Assembly (NCBI RefSeq): GCF_963169125.1
Contig: NC_084795.1
Span: 188,950,214 to 189,014,213 of the forward strand
Direction: 5' to 3'
Source: Humulus lupulus
Lineage: Eukaryota > Streptophyta > Magnoliopsida > Rosales > Cannabaceae
DNA: 64,000 nucleotides
The notes beneath the pieces were generated by a model. The model was not told where the DNA came from. It was given only the letters and a program-made list of their open reading frames with translations, and made no database searches. Below are positions 1-9,371 of this stretch, piece after piece. The position numbers and the translations under genes were made by a program. The stretch's first letter is position 1. Each line of letters begins with the position of its first letter.

Positions 1-1
1 T

Positions 2-3000
2 CCCCTTTGCCTCATCTAGCCTCTTCTTGAGGCTTGCCTTCAGAGTTTTATTGACAGCTTCGACCTGGCCGTTCGCCTGGGGATAGGCCACGGATGAGAA
101 ACTTTTCACAATTCCGTTCTTTTCGCAAATTTCGGTGAACAGGTCGCTGTCAAATTGAGTGCCATTGTCGGAAACGATCTTTTTGGGTAGGCCGAAGCGA
201 CAAACGATGCTTTTAACCACGAAGTCTAGCACCTTTTTCGATGTTATTGTCGCCAACGGCTCTGCTTCGGCCCACTTTGTGAAGTAGTCAATGGCTACCA
301 CGGCGTAACGGACCCCGCCCTTTCCGGTGGGCAGGGCGCCTATTAGATCTATGCCCCAAATGGCGAAGGGCCAGGGAGACGATATCATTTTTAGCTCGGT
401 CGGGGGTGCTCGTGCAACCGCGGCGAACCGCTGACATTTGTCGCACTTTTTTACGTATGAGACCGAGTCTTTGGACAGAGTCGGCCAGTAAAAACCCTGC
501 CGAAGGATCTTCAAGGCCAGGCTTTGCCCCCCAGTGTGATCTCCACAGAATCCGTCATGAACTTCCTGCAGGATGGCCTTCGCCTCACTTGGAAGAACAC
601 ACCGGAGGAGAGGTAATGAATGCCCACGTCGGTACAACACCCCCTCGACTAGCGTATATCTCGGAGCTTGATAAAGGACTCGCCGTACGTCGTTGCGCCC
701 TTCGGGTAACTTGCCCTCGACGAGGTACTCAACAATGGGAGTCATCCAGGTCGGCCTGATGTCAATCATCTCAATATCCGCTCGATCTCCGTCTATGCTT
801 GGTTTGTCCAAGAACTCAATTGGCACCAACCCCAGGGTTTCTGCCTCCCCCGAGGTGGCGAGCTTGGCGAGAGCATCTGCATTGGCGTTCTGCTCCCGAG
901 GTATCTGCTCGATCGACCCTTGCCCAAACGTAGATAATTCGGATTTTACCTTATCCAAATAAGAGGCCATCTTGGGACCCCGCGCCTGATACTCGCCTAA
1001 GACCTGATTAACCACGAGCTGGGAGTCGCTGAAGCACTGGACAGAGCTTGCCTTTAGCTCGCTAGCTATCCTAAGTCCGGCTAACAAGGCCTCGTACTCT
1101 GCCTCGTTGTTGGACGCCTTGAACCCGAATCTCAGCGCCGAATGGAATCTATGTCCTTCTGGGGATATCAGAATAATTCCGGCCCCGGAGCCGTTCTCGT
1201 TAGATGAGCCATCAACGAAGATCCTCCACGATGAGCCTGAGGATGTGAGCTGCTGTGAATCTTCTGATGGGATCTCACGGAATCCCGCGCATTCTGCCAC
1301 GAAGTCGGCCAAGGCTTGACTTTTTATGGTAGTTCGGGGAGTATAGAAAATCTCGAACTGACTGATTTCGACCGCCCACTTTAGCAAGCGTCCCGAGGCT
1401 TCAGGCTTTTGCAAAACCTGCCTTAGAGGCTGATCGGTCATGACGTGTACAGAGTGGGACTGGAAGTATGGCCTGAGTTTTCGCGAGGCCGTGATTAGGC
1501 AGAACGCCAGCTTTTCCATCAATGGGTACCTTGACTCAGCTCCGAGGAGTCTCTTGCTGATGTAATAAACCGGTTTCTGAGCCCGGTCCTCTTCTCGCAC
1601 CAGAACGGCACTAGCTGCGTCCTCAGTCACGGCCATGTAGAGGAAAAGAGGTTCTCCTACCCTGGGCTTTGATAGCACAGGTGGCTCAGCCAGGTGCGTT
1701 TTTAGGTCGAGGAATGCGCCCTCGCACTCTACTGTCCATTCGAACTTCTTGTTTCCGCGGAGCAGGTTGTAGAAAGGCAGGCACTTGTCGGTCGATTTGG
1801 AAATGAACCGGTTCAGTGCCGCCACCCTTCCTGTGAGTCCTTGGACATCTTTCCGCGACCTGGGGGATGGAAGCTCGAGCAGTGACCTGATCTTGTCGGG
1901 ATTTGCCTCGATTCCTCGGGTATTGACTATGAAACCCAAGAACTTCCCCGATGCGACACCGAAAGTGCATTTCTGAGGATTGAGCCTCATGCCATATTCT
2001 CGCAGTATGTTAAAACATTCTTCCAGGTCGGCAACGTGGTTGGTGGCAGTCTTTGACTTGACAAGCATATCATCGACGTACACTTCCATGTTCTTCCCGA
2101 TCTGATCCGCGAACATTCTATTTACCAGCCTTTGGTAGGTAGCTCCGGCGTTCTTTAGACCGAACGGCATGACCTTATAGCAATAGACATTAGTCGGGGT
2201 CATGAAGCTGGTGTGATCCTGGTCTGCTGGATTCATCGCGATCTGATTGTAGCCCGAGTACGCGTCCATGAAGGACATGAGCTCGTGCCCCGCCGTGGCA
2301 TCCACCAGTTGATCGATCCTCGGCAACGGAAAGCAATCCTTGGGGCAGGCTTTATTCAGGTCGGAAAAATCAATACAGGTCCGCCACTTGCCATTGGGCT
2401 TTGGAACTAACACGGGATTGGCAACCCAAATGGGAAATCTGGCTTCGCGGATAAAGCCACATTTCTTGAGCCGGGCCACTTCTTCTTCAAGGGCCTCGGC
2501 TCGGGTTGTCCCTAAACGCCTCTGCTTTTGAGACTTTGCAGGGATGCTTTTGTCTAGGTGGAGCGTGTGCATGATTACGCTCGGACTGATCCCTATCATG
2601 TCCTCGTGCGACCATGCGAATACGTCTAGGTTCTTTTTCAGAAACGCGATCAGATCCGCCTTTCTTCTATCGCAGAGGTTCTTTCCGAGCTTCACCGTCC
2701 GTGAAGGGTTTTGTTCATCGATGCCTACCTCCTCGAGATCTTCAATAGCTTGGAGCTCGGACCTGTCCTCGCCTACTCGAGGGTCAATGTCCTCGCTTAA
2801 GGCGAGCTTTTCGTCTTCGGAAACCCGAGGTTTTTCAATCTCAGGGGCCGCCTTGGGTCCCTGCGATTCCTCTTCATCCTGAATGGCCATCGCCACCTGC
2901 CCGGGTTTAGATTTTCCCTTCATGGAAATGCTGTAGCATTCCCTGGCAGCGAGCTGATCGCCCTTGATAGTGCAGACCCCTGTCGAAGTAGGGAACTTCA

Positions 3001-4735
3001 TGGCGAGGTGCCAGACGGATGTGATGGCTTCGAAAGCAACGAGCGTTGGTCGGCCCAAAATTGCATTGTAGGCAGCGGAGCAGTCAATGACTACGAATTC
3101 GAGCAGTTTGGACACTGTTCGGGACTCGTCGCCTAGGGTGATCACCAGCTCGATCGTTCCTATCGCTGCTGACCCTTCGCCTGAAAAACCATATAGCATC
3201 ATCGAGGTTGCCTTTAGCTCGGAGACGGTCAGACCCATTTTTTCTAAGGTTGAACGGAATAGGAGATTCACCGAGCTCCCATTGTCCACTAACACCCTCC
3301 TTACTCTTCGGTTGGCGAGCTGGACTGCTACGACCAAGGGATCGTTATGAGGGAATTGGACATGGCCCGCGTCCTCCTTCGTGAAAGTGACTGGTTGTTT
3401 CTCTAACCTTTGTTGTTTTGATTGACGCTGTTCCGGGATGAACTCCCCTCCATTGTGGGCCTTCAACTCATTTATGTACCTCTTCTGGGCGCCTCTGCTC
3501 GTGCCAGCCATGTGTGGTCCTCCAGAGATGGTGGAAATCTCTCCCTCGACCACGGGGGGAGGGACGTCCTGATCTACTCGAGGTCCAGGTTGACTGGCTG
3601 GGATCTCCGGAGCGGGTCGACCTGTGGGGACCCTGTTCCGCGAGTATTGCGCCAACGGACCTGCTCGGATGAGAGTCTCGATTTCATCTTTGAGGTGCCT
3701 GCAGTCGTCGGTATTGTGCCCGACGTCGTTATGAAAACGGCAGAATTTGGAAGCGTCTCTCTTTCCCTTAGGGTGCTTTATTGGCTCCGGTCTTTTCCAG
3801 GGGACTCGCGTAGCGTTGGCCAGGAAAATATTCTCTCTGGTTTGGGTGAGCTCGGTATACGCTGTGAACACGGGCTTGAATTTATCCACGGACTTATTCT
3901 TCTTTTGACCGTGCTGGAAGTTTTCACCATTTCCTTTTCTTTTGCCGCCACCGGGCTGGTTGCTCTGCGTGACGTCGGGAGTCGCTACTACGATTTCTGT
4001 TCCCGCCCCAGCGGGCTTCTCGAGGACCTGGCTGGTCCCCGCGGCTGAAGCTTCAGCTTCCTCCAAGTTTATCCATTCTTGGGCTCTGTTAAGGAATTCA
4101 CTAACTGAGCTGACCCCCCTCCTTTGAATATCCTTCCACAGATCTCCGCCTACTAGGATCCCGGTCCTCATAGCCATGAGTTTGGAACTGTCGTCGGCAT
4201 CTCTGGCTCGAGCAGCGATATTTGCAAATCTGCTCAAGTAGGCTTTTAGCGTTTCTCCAGGTTGCTGTCTCACGTTAGCTAGGGAGTCGGCCTGGACCCT
4301 GGCGGCCTGAGAGGCGCGGAATGCCCTCTTGAAGTCAGCCGAAAAGGTCTTCCAGGAGCTGATTGACTGCCTTTTACTTTGTTTGAACCACTGCCTGGCA
4401 GGTCCAGTTAGGGTGGAAGGAAAGATCAAGCAACGAAGCTCTGGCCCGATGTTATGAGCCATCATTAGGGTGTTGAACATCCCTAAGTGGTCAGATGGGT
4501 CTCCATCCCCGTTGAACTTTGACAAGTGAGGCATACGAAAGCCAGAAGGGTATGCCGTTGCTGCTATGTTGGGGGCGAAGAGCTCCATCTCATCCCCTGA
4601 ATCATATTCGTCTTTTTCTTTCTCTGACAGGAGCTTCTTCATCAGCTCCTCCATTTGAGTTAAGCGCTCTAAGGTTTTGTCCTGAGATCCTGGGTTATTC
4701 CGGGGCTGTTCAACAGCTCCGGACCCGTTGTACAT
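2..4735 (-). CDS. Tat-lineage Ty3/gypsy gag-pol polyprotein, open, runs off the left edge
   Basis: I read this frame codon by codon on the minus strand: it has no stop from the first ATG (4735) to the window edge, 1578 codons; the nearest upstream stop is at 4820-4822. Order by residue: gag capsid-like domain (about 65-165), a Cys/His knuckle-like CRFHNDVGHNTDDC (about 345), aspartic protease with VDNGSS (Asp near 484), reverse transcriptase with YVDD (about 2069-2083), a first RNase H (about 1032-1112), a second archaeal-type RNase H starting FVDGSS (about 1171-1292), then integrase with an HHCC finger and a core with WGIDLIG and SDNGTQFDSD. Two RNase H domains are typical of the Tat/Ogre/Retand lineage. 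The absence of stops over 4.7 kb suggests a young, possibly functional copy. The integrase C-terminus and 3' LTR lie outside the window. A broken relative lies at 43550-47241 in the opposite orientation. Confidence 0.93.
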   Translation of the reverse strand, partial: MYNGSGAVEQPRNNPGSQDKTLERLTQMEELMKKLLSEKEKDEYDSGDEMELFAPNIAATAYPSGFRMPHLSKFNGDGDPSDHLGMFNTLMMAHNIGPELRCLIFPSTLTGPARQWFKQSKRQSISSWKTFSADFKRAFRASQAARVQADSLANVRQQPGETLKAYLSRFANIAARARDADDSSKLMAMRTGILVGGDLWKDIQRRGVSSVSEFLNRAQEWINLEEAEASAAGTSQVLEKPAGAGTEIVVATPDVTQSNQPGGGKRKGNGENFQHGQKKNKSVDKFKPVFTAYTELTQTRENIFLANATRVPWKRPEPIKHPKGKRDASKFCRFHNDVGHNTDDCRHLKDEIETLIRAGPLAQYSRNRVPTGRPAPEIPASQPGPRVDQDVPPPVVEGEISTISGGPHMAGTSRGAQKRYINELKAHNGGEFIPEQRQSKQQRLEKQPVTFTKEDAGHVQFPHNDPLVVAVQLANRRVRRVLVDNGSSVNLLFRSTLEKMGLTVSELKATSMMLYGFSGEGSAAIGTIELVITLGDESRTVSKLLEFVVIDCSAAYNAILGRPTLVAFEAITSVWHLAMKFPTSTGVCTIKGDQLAARECYSISMKGKSKPGQVAMAIQDEEESQGPKAAPEIEKPRVSEDEKLALSEDIDPRVGEDRSELQAIEDLEEVGIDEQNPSRTVKLGKNLCDRRKADLIAFLKKNLDVFAWSHEDMIGISPSVIMHTLHLDKSIPAKSQKQRRLGTTRAEALEEEVARLKKCGFIREARFPIWVANPVLVPKPNGKWRTCIDFSDLNKACPKDCFPLPRIDQLVDATAGHELMSFMDAYSGYNQIAMNPADQDHTSFMTPTNVYCYKVMPFGLKNAGATYQRLVNRMFADQIGKNMEVYVDDMLVKSKTATNHVADLEECFNILREYGMRLNPQKCTFGVASGKFLGFIVNTRGIEANPDKIRSLLELPSPRSRKDVQGLTGRVAALNRFISKSTDKCLPFYNLLRGNKKFEWTVECEGAFLDLKTHLAEPPVLSKPRVGEPLFLYMAVTEDAASAVLVREEDRAQKPVYYISKRLLGAESRYPLMEKLAFCLITASRKLRPYFQSHSVHVMTDQPLRQVLQKPEASGRLLKWAVEISQFEIFYTPRTTIKSQALADFVAECAGFREIPSEDSQQLTSSGSSWRIFVDGSSNENGSGAGIILISPEGHRFHSALRFGFKASNNEAEYEALLAGLRIASELKASSVQCFSDSQLVVNQVLGEYQARGPKMASYLDKVKSELSTFGQGSIEQIPREQNANADALAKLATSGEAETLGLVPIEFLDKPSIDGDRADIEMIDIRPTWMTPIVEYLVEGKLPEGRNDVRRVLYQAPRYTLVEGVLYRRGHSLPLLRCVLPSEAKAILQEVHDGFCGDHTGGQSLALKILRQGFYWPTLSKDSVSYVKKCDKCQRFAAVARAPPTELKMISSPWPFAIWGIDLIGALPTGKGGVRYAVVAIDYFTKWAEAEPLATITSKKVLDFVVKSIVCRFGLPKKIVSDNGTQFDSDLFTEICEKNGIVKSFSSVAYPQANGQVEAVNKTLKASLKKRLDEAKG

Positions 4736-5536
4736 ATTAGGCGGGTTATTGCCCCTCCTATCTGGACATAGACCATCCGAGACATCCCGGCCTACATAAA
4801 TAGTAGGAGAGACCCGCCATCAGCCGGGCCTCCCCGGCGCAGCAGGGTGCCGGGGGAAGGGTCAGGTCGGGGCCGCCAAAGACGCACATCGAGCCTGTCC
4901 AGCAGGAGTCACAGGACCGGTAGTGCACGGAGTGATCTTTCGGGAGGAGACCTGCGACAGCGACTAAGTTCAGCACAAAGTCACCATAATACCCAGGGAG
5001 GCGACCTTCGAGAAGGCACCTGGAAATTGGTAGGGAGGTCATCCCGTGACCTTACCATTTGTCATATCAAGTCTGTGATATTCATGATTACTTCCTAAAC
5101 CTGACACACAAGTGTGGTCTAATCAGTATGGAAGGAGATAATGGGCCGCACGGCCCAACCCATCCGTGGGTGTCTGAATACGCACGTTCCTGCGGCGTGT
5201 CTGAGAAGTCAGGGGGATATCGGACACGTGATGGCAGGATTATGCACGTTTATCTTGCGTGTTGACCTCCCATAGGGTCAGAGCTTCCTGAGAAGCTCGC
5301 TACCGGAGCAATCCATAACCCGAGCTGATCCTTCAGTGGTCGTCGGATGTTGTTCCCAGCTCCTGGAACAACAAGACGGAGCAGGAAACTCCATCCCCTC
5401 GAGCTAGAAAGGGCCCGTCCTGAAGATAAAGCCTCTGGCCTGTGGGAGCCTCGGGCTAAATCATGTTTAGTCCGGGGATCGTCCTGCTAAACAGCCCGTG
5501 GGAAATCCAGGGCGTACAGAAATAACAAATAAATCA
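4736..5536 (-). other. 5' leader and probable LTR part of the left Tat element
   Basis: This GC-rich stretch lies just upstream of the Tat gag start and changes sharply to AT-rich DNA near 5520-5540. By position it should hold the 5' untranslated leader, primer-binding site and part of the 5' LTR. I could not find a convincing tRNA-complementary site or LTR ends, so the limits are inferred. A short imperfect palindrome of CCCGG-type sequence lies at 4830-4860. No protein-coding frame here looks real. Confidence 0.5.
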
Positions 5537-7040
5537 ATGAATATTATTTATAAGGCAAAACATAATATTTTTGTTCTAAGCTTTTGATGTGCACAATTTA
5601 ATGCACACCTTAATCAAATAATATTATGATTTTGCATTACTGAAGAACAAAGTGTAAATATGTTCTAACAATAAAAAATACAAGATATTTAAGATGAAAG
5701 AAAATATTTGAAGAAGAAAATCCATAAACTTTATTGCACAAAATGGGAAATCAACACACAACATAAATACTATCTAGTTACATATTGCTTCATCATCACC
5801 TTAATAATCTTAAAAAGATTAGAAACTCATAACTAGAATAGAAATTACAAACCAAAAAATTACAAACATTAATAGGAAAATTTGGAGGAGAAACCCCCAA
5901 ATTTTCCTCTAAAAACTCATAGAAAAATGACCAAAAAAAGAAGAAAAAGATGAAGAGAATGGAGGGTCTTCAAAGTGTAGAAAGTGTAGTGTAACCTCTC
6001 CTAAAATAAGCACTCTCAAAATGGTCTTGAAAATTCCCAATTTATAGCCAAAATGAGAGTATTAAAATAATTAATTTAAATTAATTAAATTGATTAAATC
6101 AATTAAACTAATAATAATATAGAAAATAGGGGTAAATTATAAGGTGTAATGATGATTTTTGGGTAAAATGTATAGAAAAGTTTGGGTAAAAAAATGATAT
6201 TTTTGGACATTGTGGGACAAGGGGACAATATTGAAATTGTTGGGCTAAAAAAGAAACACAAAAGGGGTTGGCTTGTGGCTTCTGCATGCCAAGAGGCAGG
6301 GAGTGTGGCAGGTGGGCCTGGGGTGGCTTTGGGCCTGTTGTGGGTTCAGCTGGAGGAGGTTGGTGCTGATGGGCTCGGTTGGCTTGCTGGGTGGAGGAGA
6401 AACGACTGGAGGTACCAGGTGGAATGGAGGGATTGGGCAAGAGGAGGCACGGGCCTGGCTGAGATGAAGCAGGTAGCTGGGGGGCTGGTTTGTTGGCAGC
6501 AGGGGCCCAATGGCTGGGAGAAGCAAAGGGCTCGGCTGGGAAGGGTGTTGGGCCAAGCGTGGTGGGCTGAAGGAGGGGAGAGGCCAGCTGGGCAGATGGG
6601 CCAGGGGGGTGAGGAGCTTCAGCTGGGGCAGCTGGAAGCTTGGGCTGAAGCTACTTGGGCCTTAGTTTTCAGAATTGCTATTTTTTTCCCCCATTCTTTT
6701 CCTTGAAAATGCCACCTTTTCCTTCATCATTTTTCTTGCTTTTCGAGAGCCCCAAAAACAACATTGTTTCCTACAAAATAATCATAAACTAAATTAAAAT
6801 TTAATATTTTGCCTAATAAAATATAACATATAACTTCCATAAAAATATTAATTTACATAACATTTAATTCCAATAAAATCATATTTTTAGCATTCAAACT
6901 AACAATACTAATTTTAAATAATTAAATTACAACATACAACAATAAAATATCTATAAAAACATATAAAAATCTAGAAAATTACAATAAGACTAATAAATAC
7001 AAAATTACTTAAAAACTCAAAGACTAAGCAACAATTAGCA
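5537..7040 (-). mobile_element. LTR-like AT-rich block of an unassigned retroelement, minus orientation
   Basis: Read on the minus strand, this block has the layout of a long LTR: an upstream part, a TATA box, then a T-rich transcribed-leader-like part. The proposed ends are TG at 5537 and CA at 7039-7040, but I found no matching target-site duplication, so the ends are tentative. Positions 6240-6660 are strongly G-rich on the plus strand; this makes a 174-codon plus-strand frame of low-complexity Gly/Trp composition, which I do not believe is a gene. The right side directly abuts a chromovirus integrase fragment. It could be a solo LTR or part of another non-coding element. Confidence 0.45.
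6040..6047 (-). promoter_or_regulatory. TATA box in the LTR-like block
   Basis: The minus strand reads CTATAAATTGGG here, followed downstream (toward lower coordinates) by a T-rich, leader-like stretch. This is the main support for calling the block a minus-oriented LTR. Confidence 0.45.
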
Positions 7041-7777
7041 TAAAAATGTGGTAAAATAACTCTATTTTGTAGATTTATCTACTTGTTAGCAGACCAAGGT
7101 CTAGCATCAACAACCGACAGGTTTATTACAACCATTGGAAATTTCGAAATGGAAATGTGAGATGATTATTATGGATTTTGTCACTGGTCTACAAATCACT
7201 CTAAAGGGGCACAATGCGATTTGGGTTACTGTGGATAGGCCAACCAAATATGTGCATTTCTTGCCAATTAAGATAACTTACTCAACAGATAAATTGGAAA
7301 ATTTATTCATAGCAGAAATAGTGCGTCTGCACGGAGTACCTACGTCCATTGTATCTGATCAAGATGGACGCTTTACATCAGCTATCTAGAGAAAAAATGC
7401 AAATGGGACTAGGTACCAAGCTAAAGTTCAACACTGCTTTCCATCCGCAAACCGATGGTCAAAGCGAGTGAACAATTCAAACCTTCGAGGCTATGCTAAG
7501 GGCTTACGTGTTGGACTTCCAAGGTTCGTGGAATGCGAAATTTCTATTGATAGAGTTTGCTTACAACAACAGTTACCACAATTCCATTAAGATGGCTTCG
7601 TACAAAGCATTGTACAAAAGGAAGTGTCGATCACAGAATCATTGGCGTGAGGCTGGTGAAAGAAATTTTTTTGGATAGGATGAAATGGATCAAGTCACGA
7701 AGGATATTTGATAGATATGCTAGAGATTGCAGACCTCAGTGGATCGGAAACACAAATATGCAGACCGACGCAGGAGA
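7041..7777 (+). pseudogene. Chromovirus-type integrase fragment
   Basis: The plus strand encodes a decayed integrase. It starts in the zinc-finger end (Cys codon near 7084, then TKV, stop, [13 protein letters not shown]), runs through the catalytic core with MDFVTGL (first Asp), [12 protein letters not shown] (second Asp) and FHPQTDGQSE (Glu), and ends near YKALYKRKCRSQNHW. The frame is broken by stops and frameshifts; the stop at 7469-7471 replaces a codon that is normally Arg in this family (CGA to TGA). The left end is cut by the LTR-like block and the right end by a chromovirus LTR at 7778. The reverse transcriptase and gag of this copy are absent. Confidence 0.85.
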
Positions 7778-8312
7778 TGTAATGCTCTGGATAGTCAAGA
7801 CCTTTACACTGTGTATTTTAAACAGTGCTATACTCTCTAAACGAGTCATTTGGCCATAAATGTGTAACTAAACAAAATTAACAGCTTAGGGTTAAATTTT
7901 TTGGATGAAAGGAATAGTCATTTCATTAAGATGTTAAGTTCTTACATGGGATCCCAAAATAAACATTTAAAAAGGTTATTTACAACTCAAAAGGTTACAA
8001 CAAACCGGCCTAAGCAGCAAAATAGGGTTTAACCCTAGTTCCTTTGAGAAACCTCAATCGTGATGGTCGAGAAGTTGCATATGTACACGTTGGCACCGAA
8101 GCTCTCCAACTTATGGCTGGTCCAGCTTCCCTTTCCCCTTACATGCACCACATAGCACCCGTGAGTCAATGTTCAGTAAGAAAACTTAAACATGCCCATA
8201 AGCAGTTAATAACATATTACGGAATCCCAATTCGCATTCCTAGCTTTAATAACTCTACTCGTGCATGCATTCCATTCAAATAAATGACGACAAGGCCACA
8301 CCAGGTGCATGT
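7778..8312 (-). mobile_element. Chromovirus LTR fragment (sense 3' part)
   Basis: The fragment begins TGTAATGCTCTGG, like the other minus-oriented chromovirus LTRs here (21317, 26693, 37495). It carries the conserved GGGATCCC at 7948-7955 and the conserved CACCACATAGCACCCGTGAG block near 8145-8165. It stops at about 535 bp, where the non-coding tandem element begins, so the rest of this LTR is missing or displaced. The piece at 17041-18371 may or may not be its continuation; the sequences at the two breaks do not join cleanly. Confidence 0.75.
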
Positions 8313-9371
8313 TGTTATATTATTTCATATAATATAATATTAGATTAAATAATGTGACAAAATGTGATTTGTCACACAAATGTGATTTGTCACACCTTGT
8401 AACATATTATTGAGAGTCACAAAATTGGACTAATGTGTGTGCCCAAATGTGACATATTTTGGGGTTACAAAATCAGTTACAAATTTGTAACTCCCAAATA
8501 TTACCCAATAATGTGTATATTATATGTTACACATTTGAGATTGGATTTCATAAAGCCATTATGAAATTTGACTGTTGGAGATATGATTTTAACCCCAATA
8601 ATGTGTTTTGGGAGTTACAAAATCATTTGGGAGGGTTTGGAACAGTTTGGAAAAACAACACATTTTCAAGTGCTGAAAATGGGTTGTGGCCACAGCCACT
8701 GAATGATGGTGGCCGCGGCCTGGGGGACAGAGAGCAGTGGCCGCGGCCACTGATGTCCCTGGCCGCGGCCACAGGTGCATTTCAGGCCAAATTTTTAGTT
8801 TTTTCCAAATGTGTGGAACGGTTCTAAAAACCCAAATAACTCCCAAATCTCAATTTTAATTCCATATTAATCCAATTAAACATTGGTAACAGCCATGGGG
8901 GTTGGTGGAATTTGAAATCCAAAGGGTATCTCAAACTCTATAAATAGGAGCCTAATGCTCACTTGTAAGACACCTTTTTTCATCCACAAAGCACTTGGCT
9001 GAAAAATACACCAAAAGGCTTGATAATTCCAGAGAGCTATTTCCTAGAGAGATCCCTTAGTGCTTAGAGAATAGGGGGAAATAAGCTTTTGGACAATGGT
9101 CTTGAACCTTGTTCAAGTTGGTGATCCCCACTACTCTACACTTTGGTTGTGTGAGAGTTTGTGTTTTCATTCTTTTGTTCTTCTTATTTACTTGTATTGT
9201 TAAAGTATTGAGTTTGTAATCTTCTTCTTCTACATCTTTTTATTTAATTGTATTTTGAGCAATTGAGTTGTAATATTTATTTAATCATATTATCTTGTCC
9301 ATTGTATTTTTGCATAGAGTTGTATTTGGTTTTCCATAATTCCATTGAGCAATAATATATATTCTCTAACA
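8313..9371 (+). repeat. LTR 1 of the tandem non-coding element
   Basis: This 1059-bp LTR starts TGTTGTTATATT and ends CTCTAACA. It differs from LTR 2 only in its left 430 bp: an extra 18-bp tandem copy near 8358-8395, an insertion near 8465-8485, and several substitutions, some of which change CpG sites in the GGCCGCGGCC cassette (8686-8770). From about 8747 onward it appears identical to LTR 2. Confidence 0.85.
8938..8947 (+). promoter_or_regulatory. TATA box of LTR 1
   Basis: CTATAAATAG lies about 625 bp into the LTR and 170 bp downstream of the GGCCGCGGCC cassette. The sequence after it (GCTCACTTGTAAGACACC and on) would be the start of R. Confidence 0.65.

Noticed and set aside
3422..4048. 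A 208-codon plus-strand frame.
   Set aside because: It lies opposite the intact minus-strand Tat gag frame and is a shadow of it.
4796..4840. Possible primer-binding site and TATA-like CTACTATTTATG upstream of the Tat gag.
   Set aside because: No match to the usual Arg, Asp, Lys or Met tRNA primer sites, and the TATA-like sequence is only about 60 bp before the gag start, so neither could be assigned.
6182..6706. A 174-codon plus-strand frame rich in Gly, Trp and Leu.
   Set aside because: It is low-complexity sequence produced by the G-rich tract of an LTR-like block, with equally open overlapping frames on the other strand; no domain or gene context supports it.
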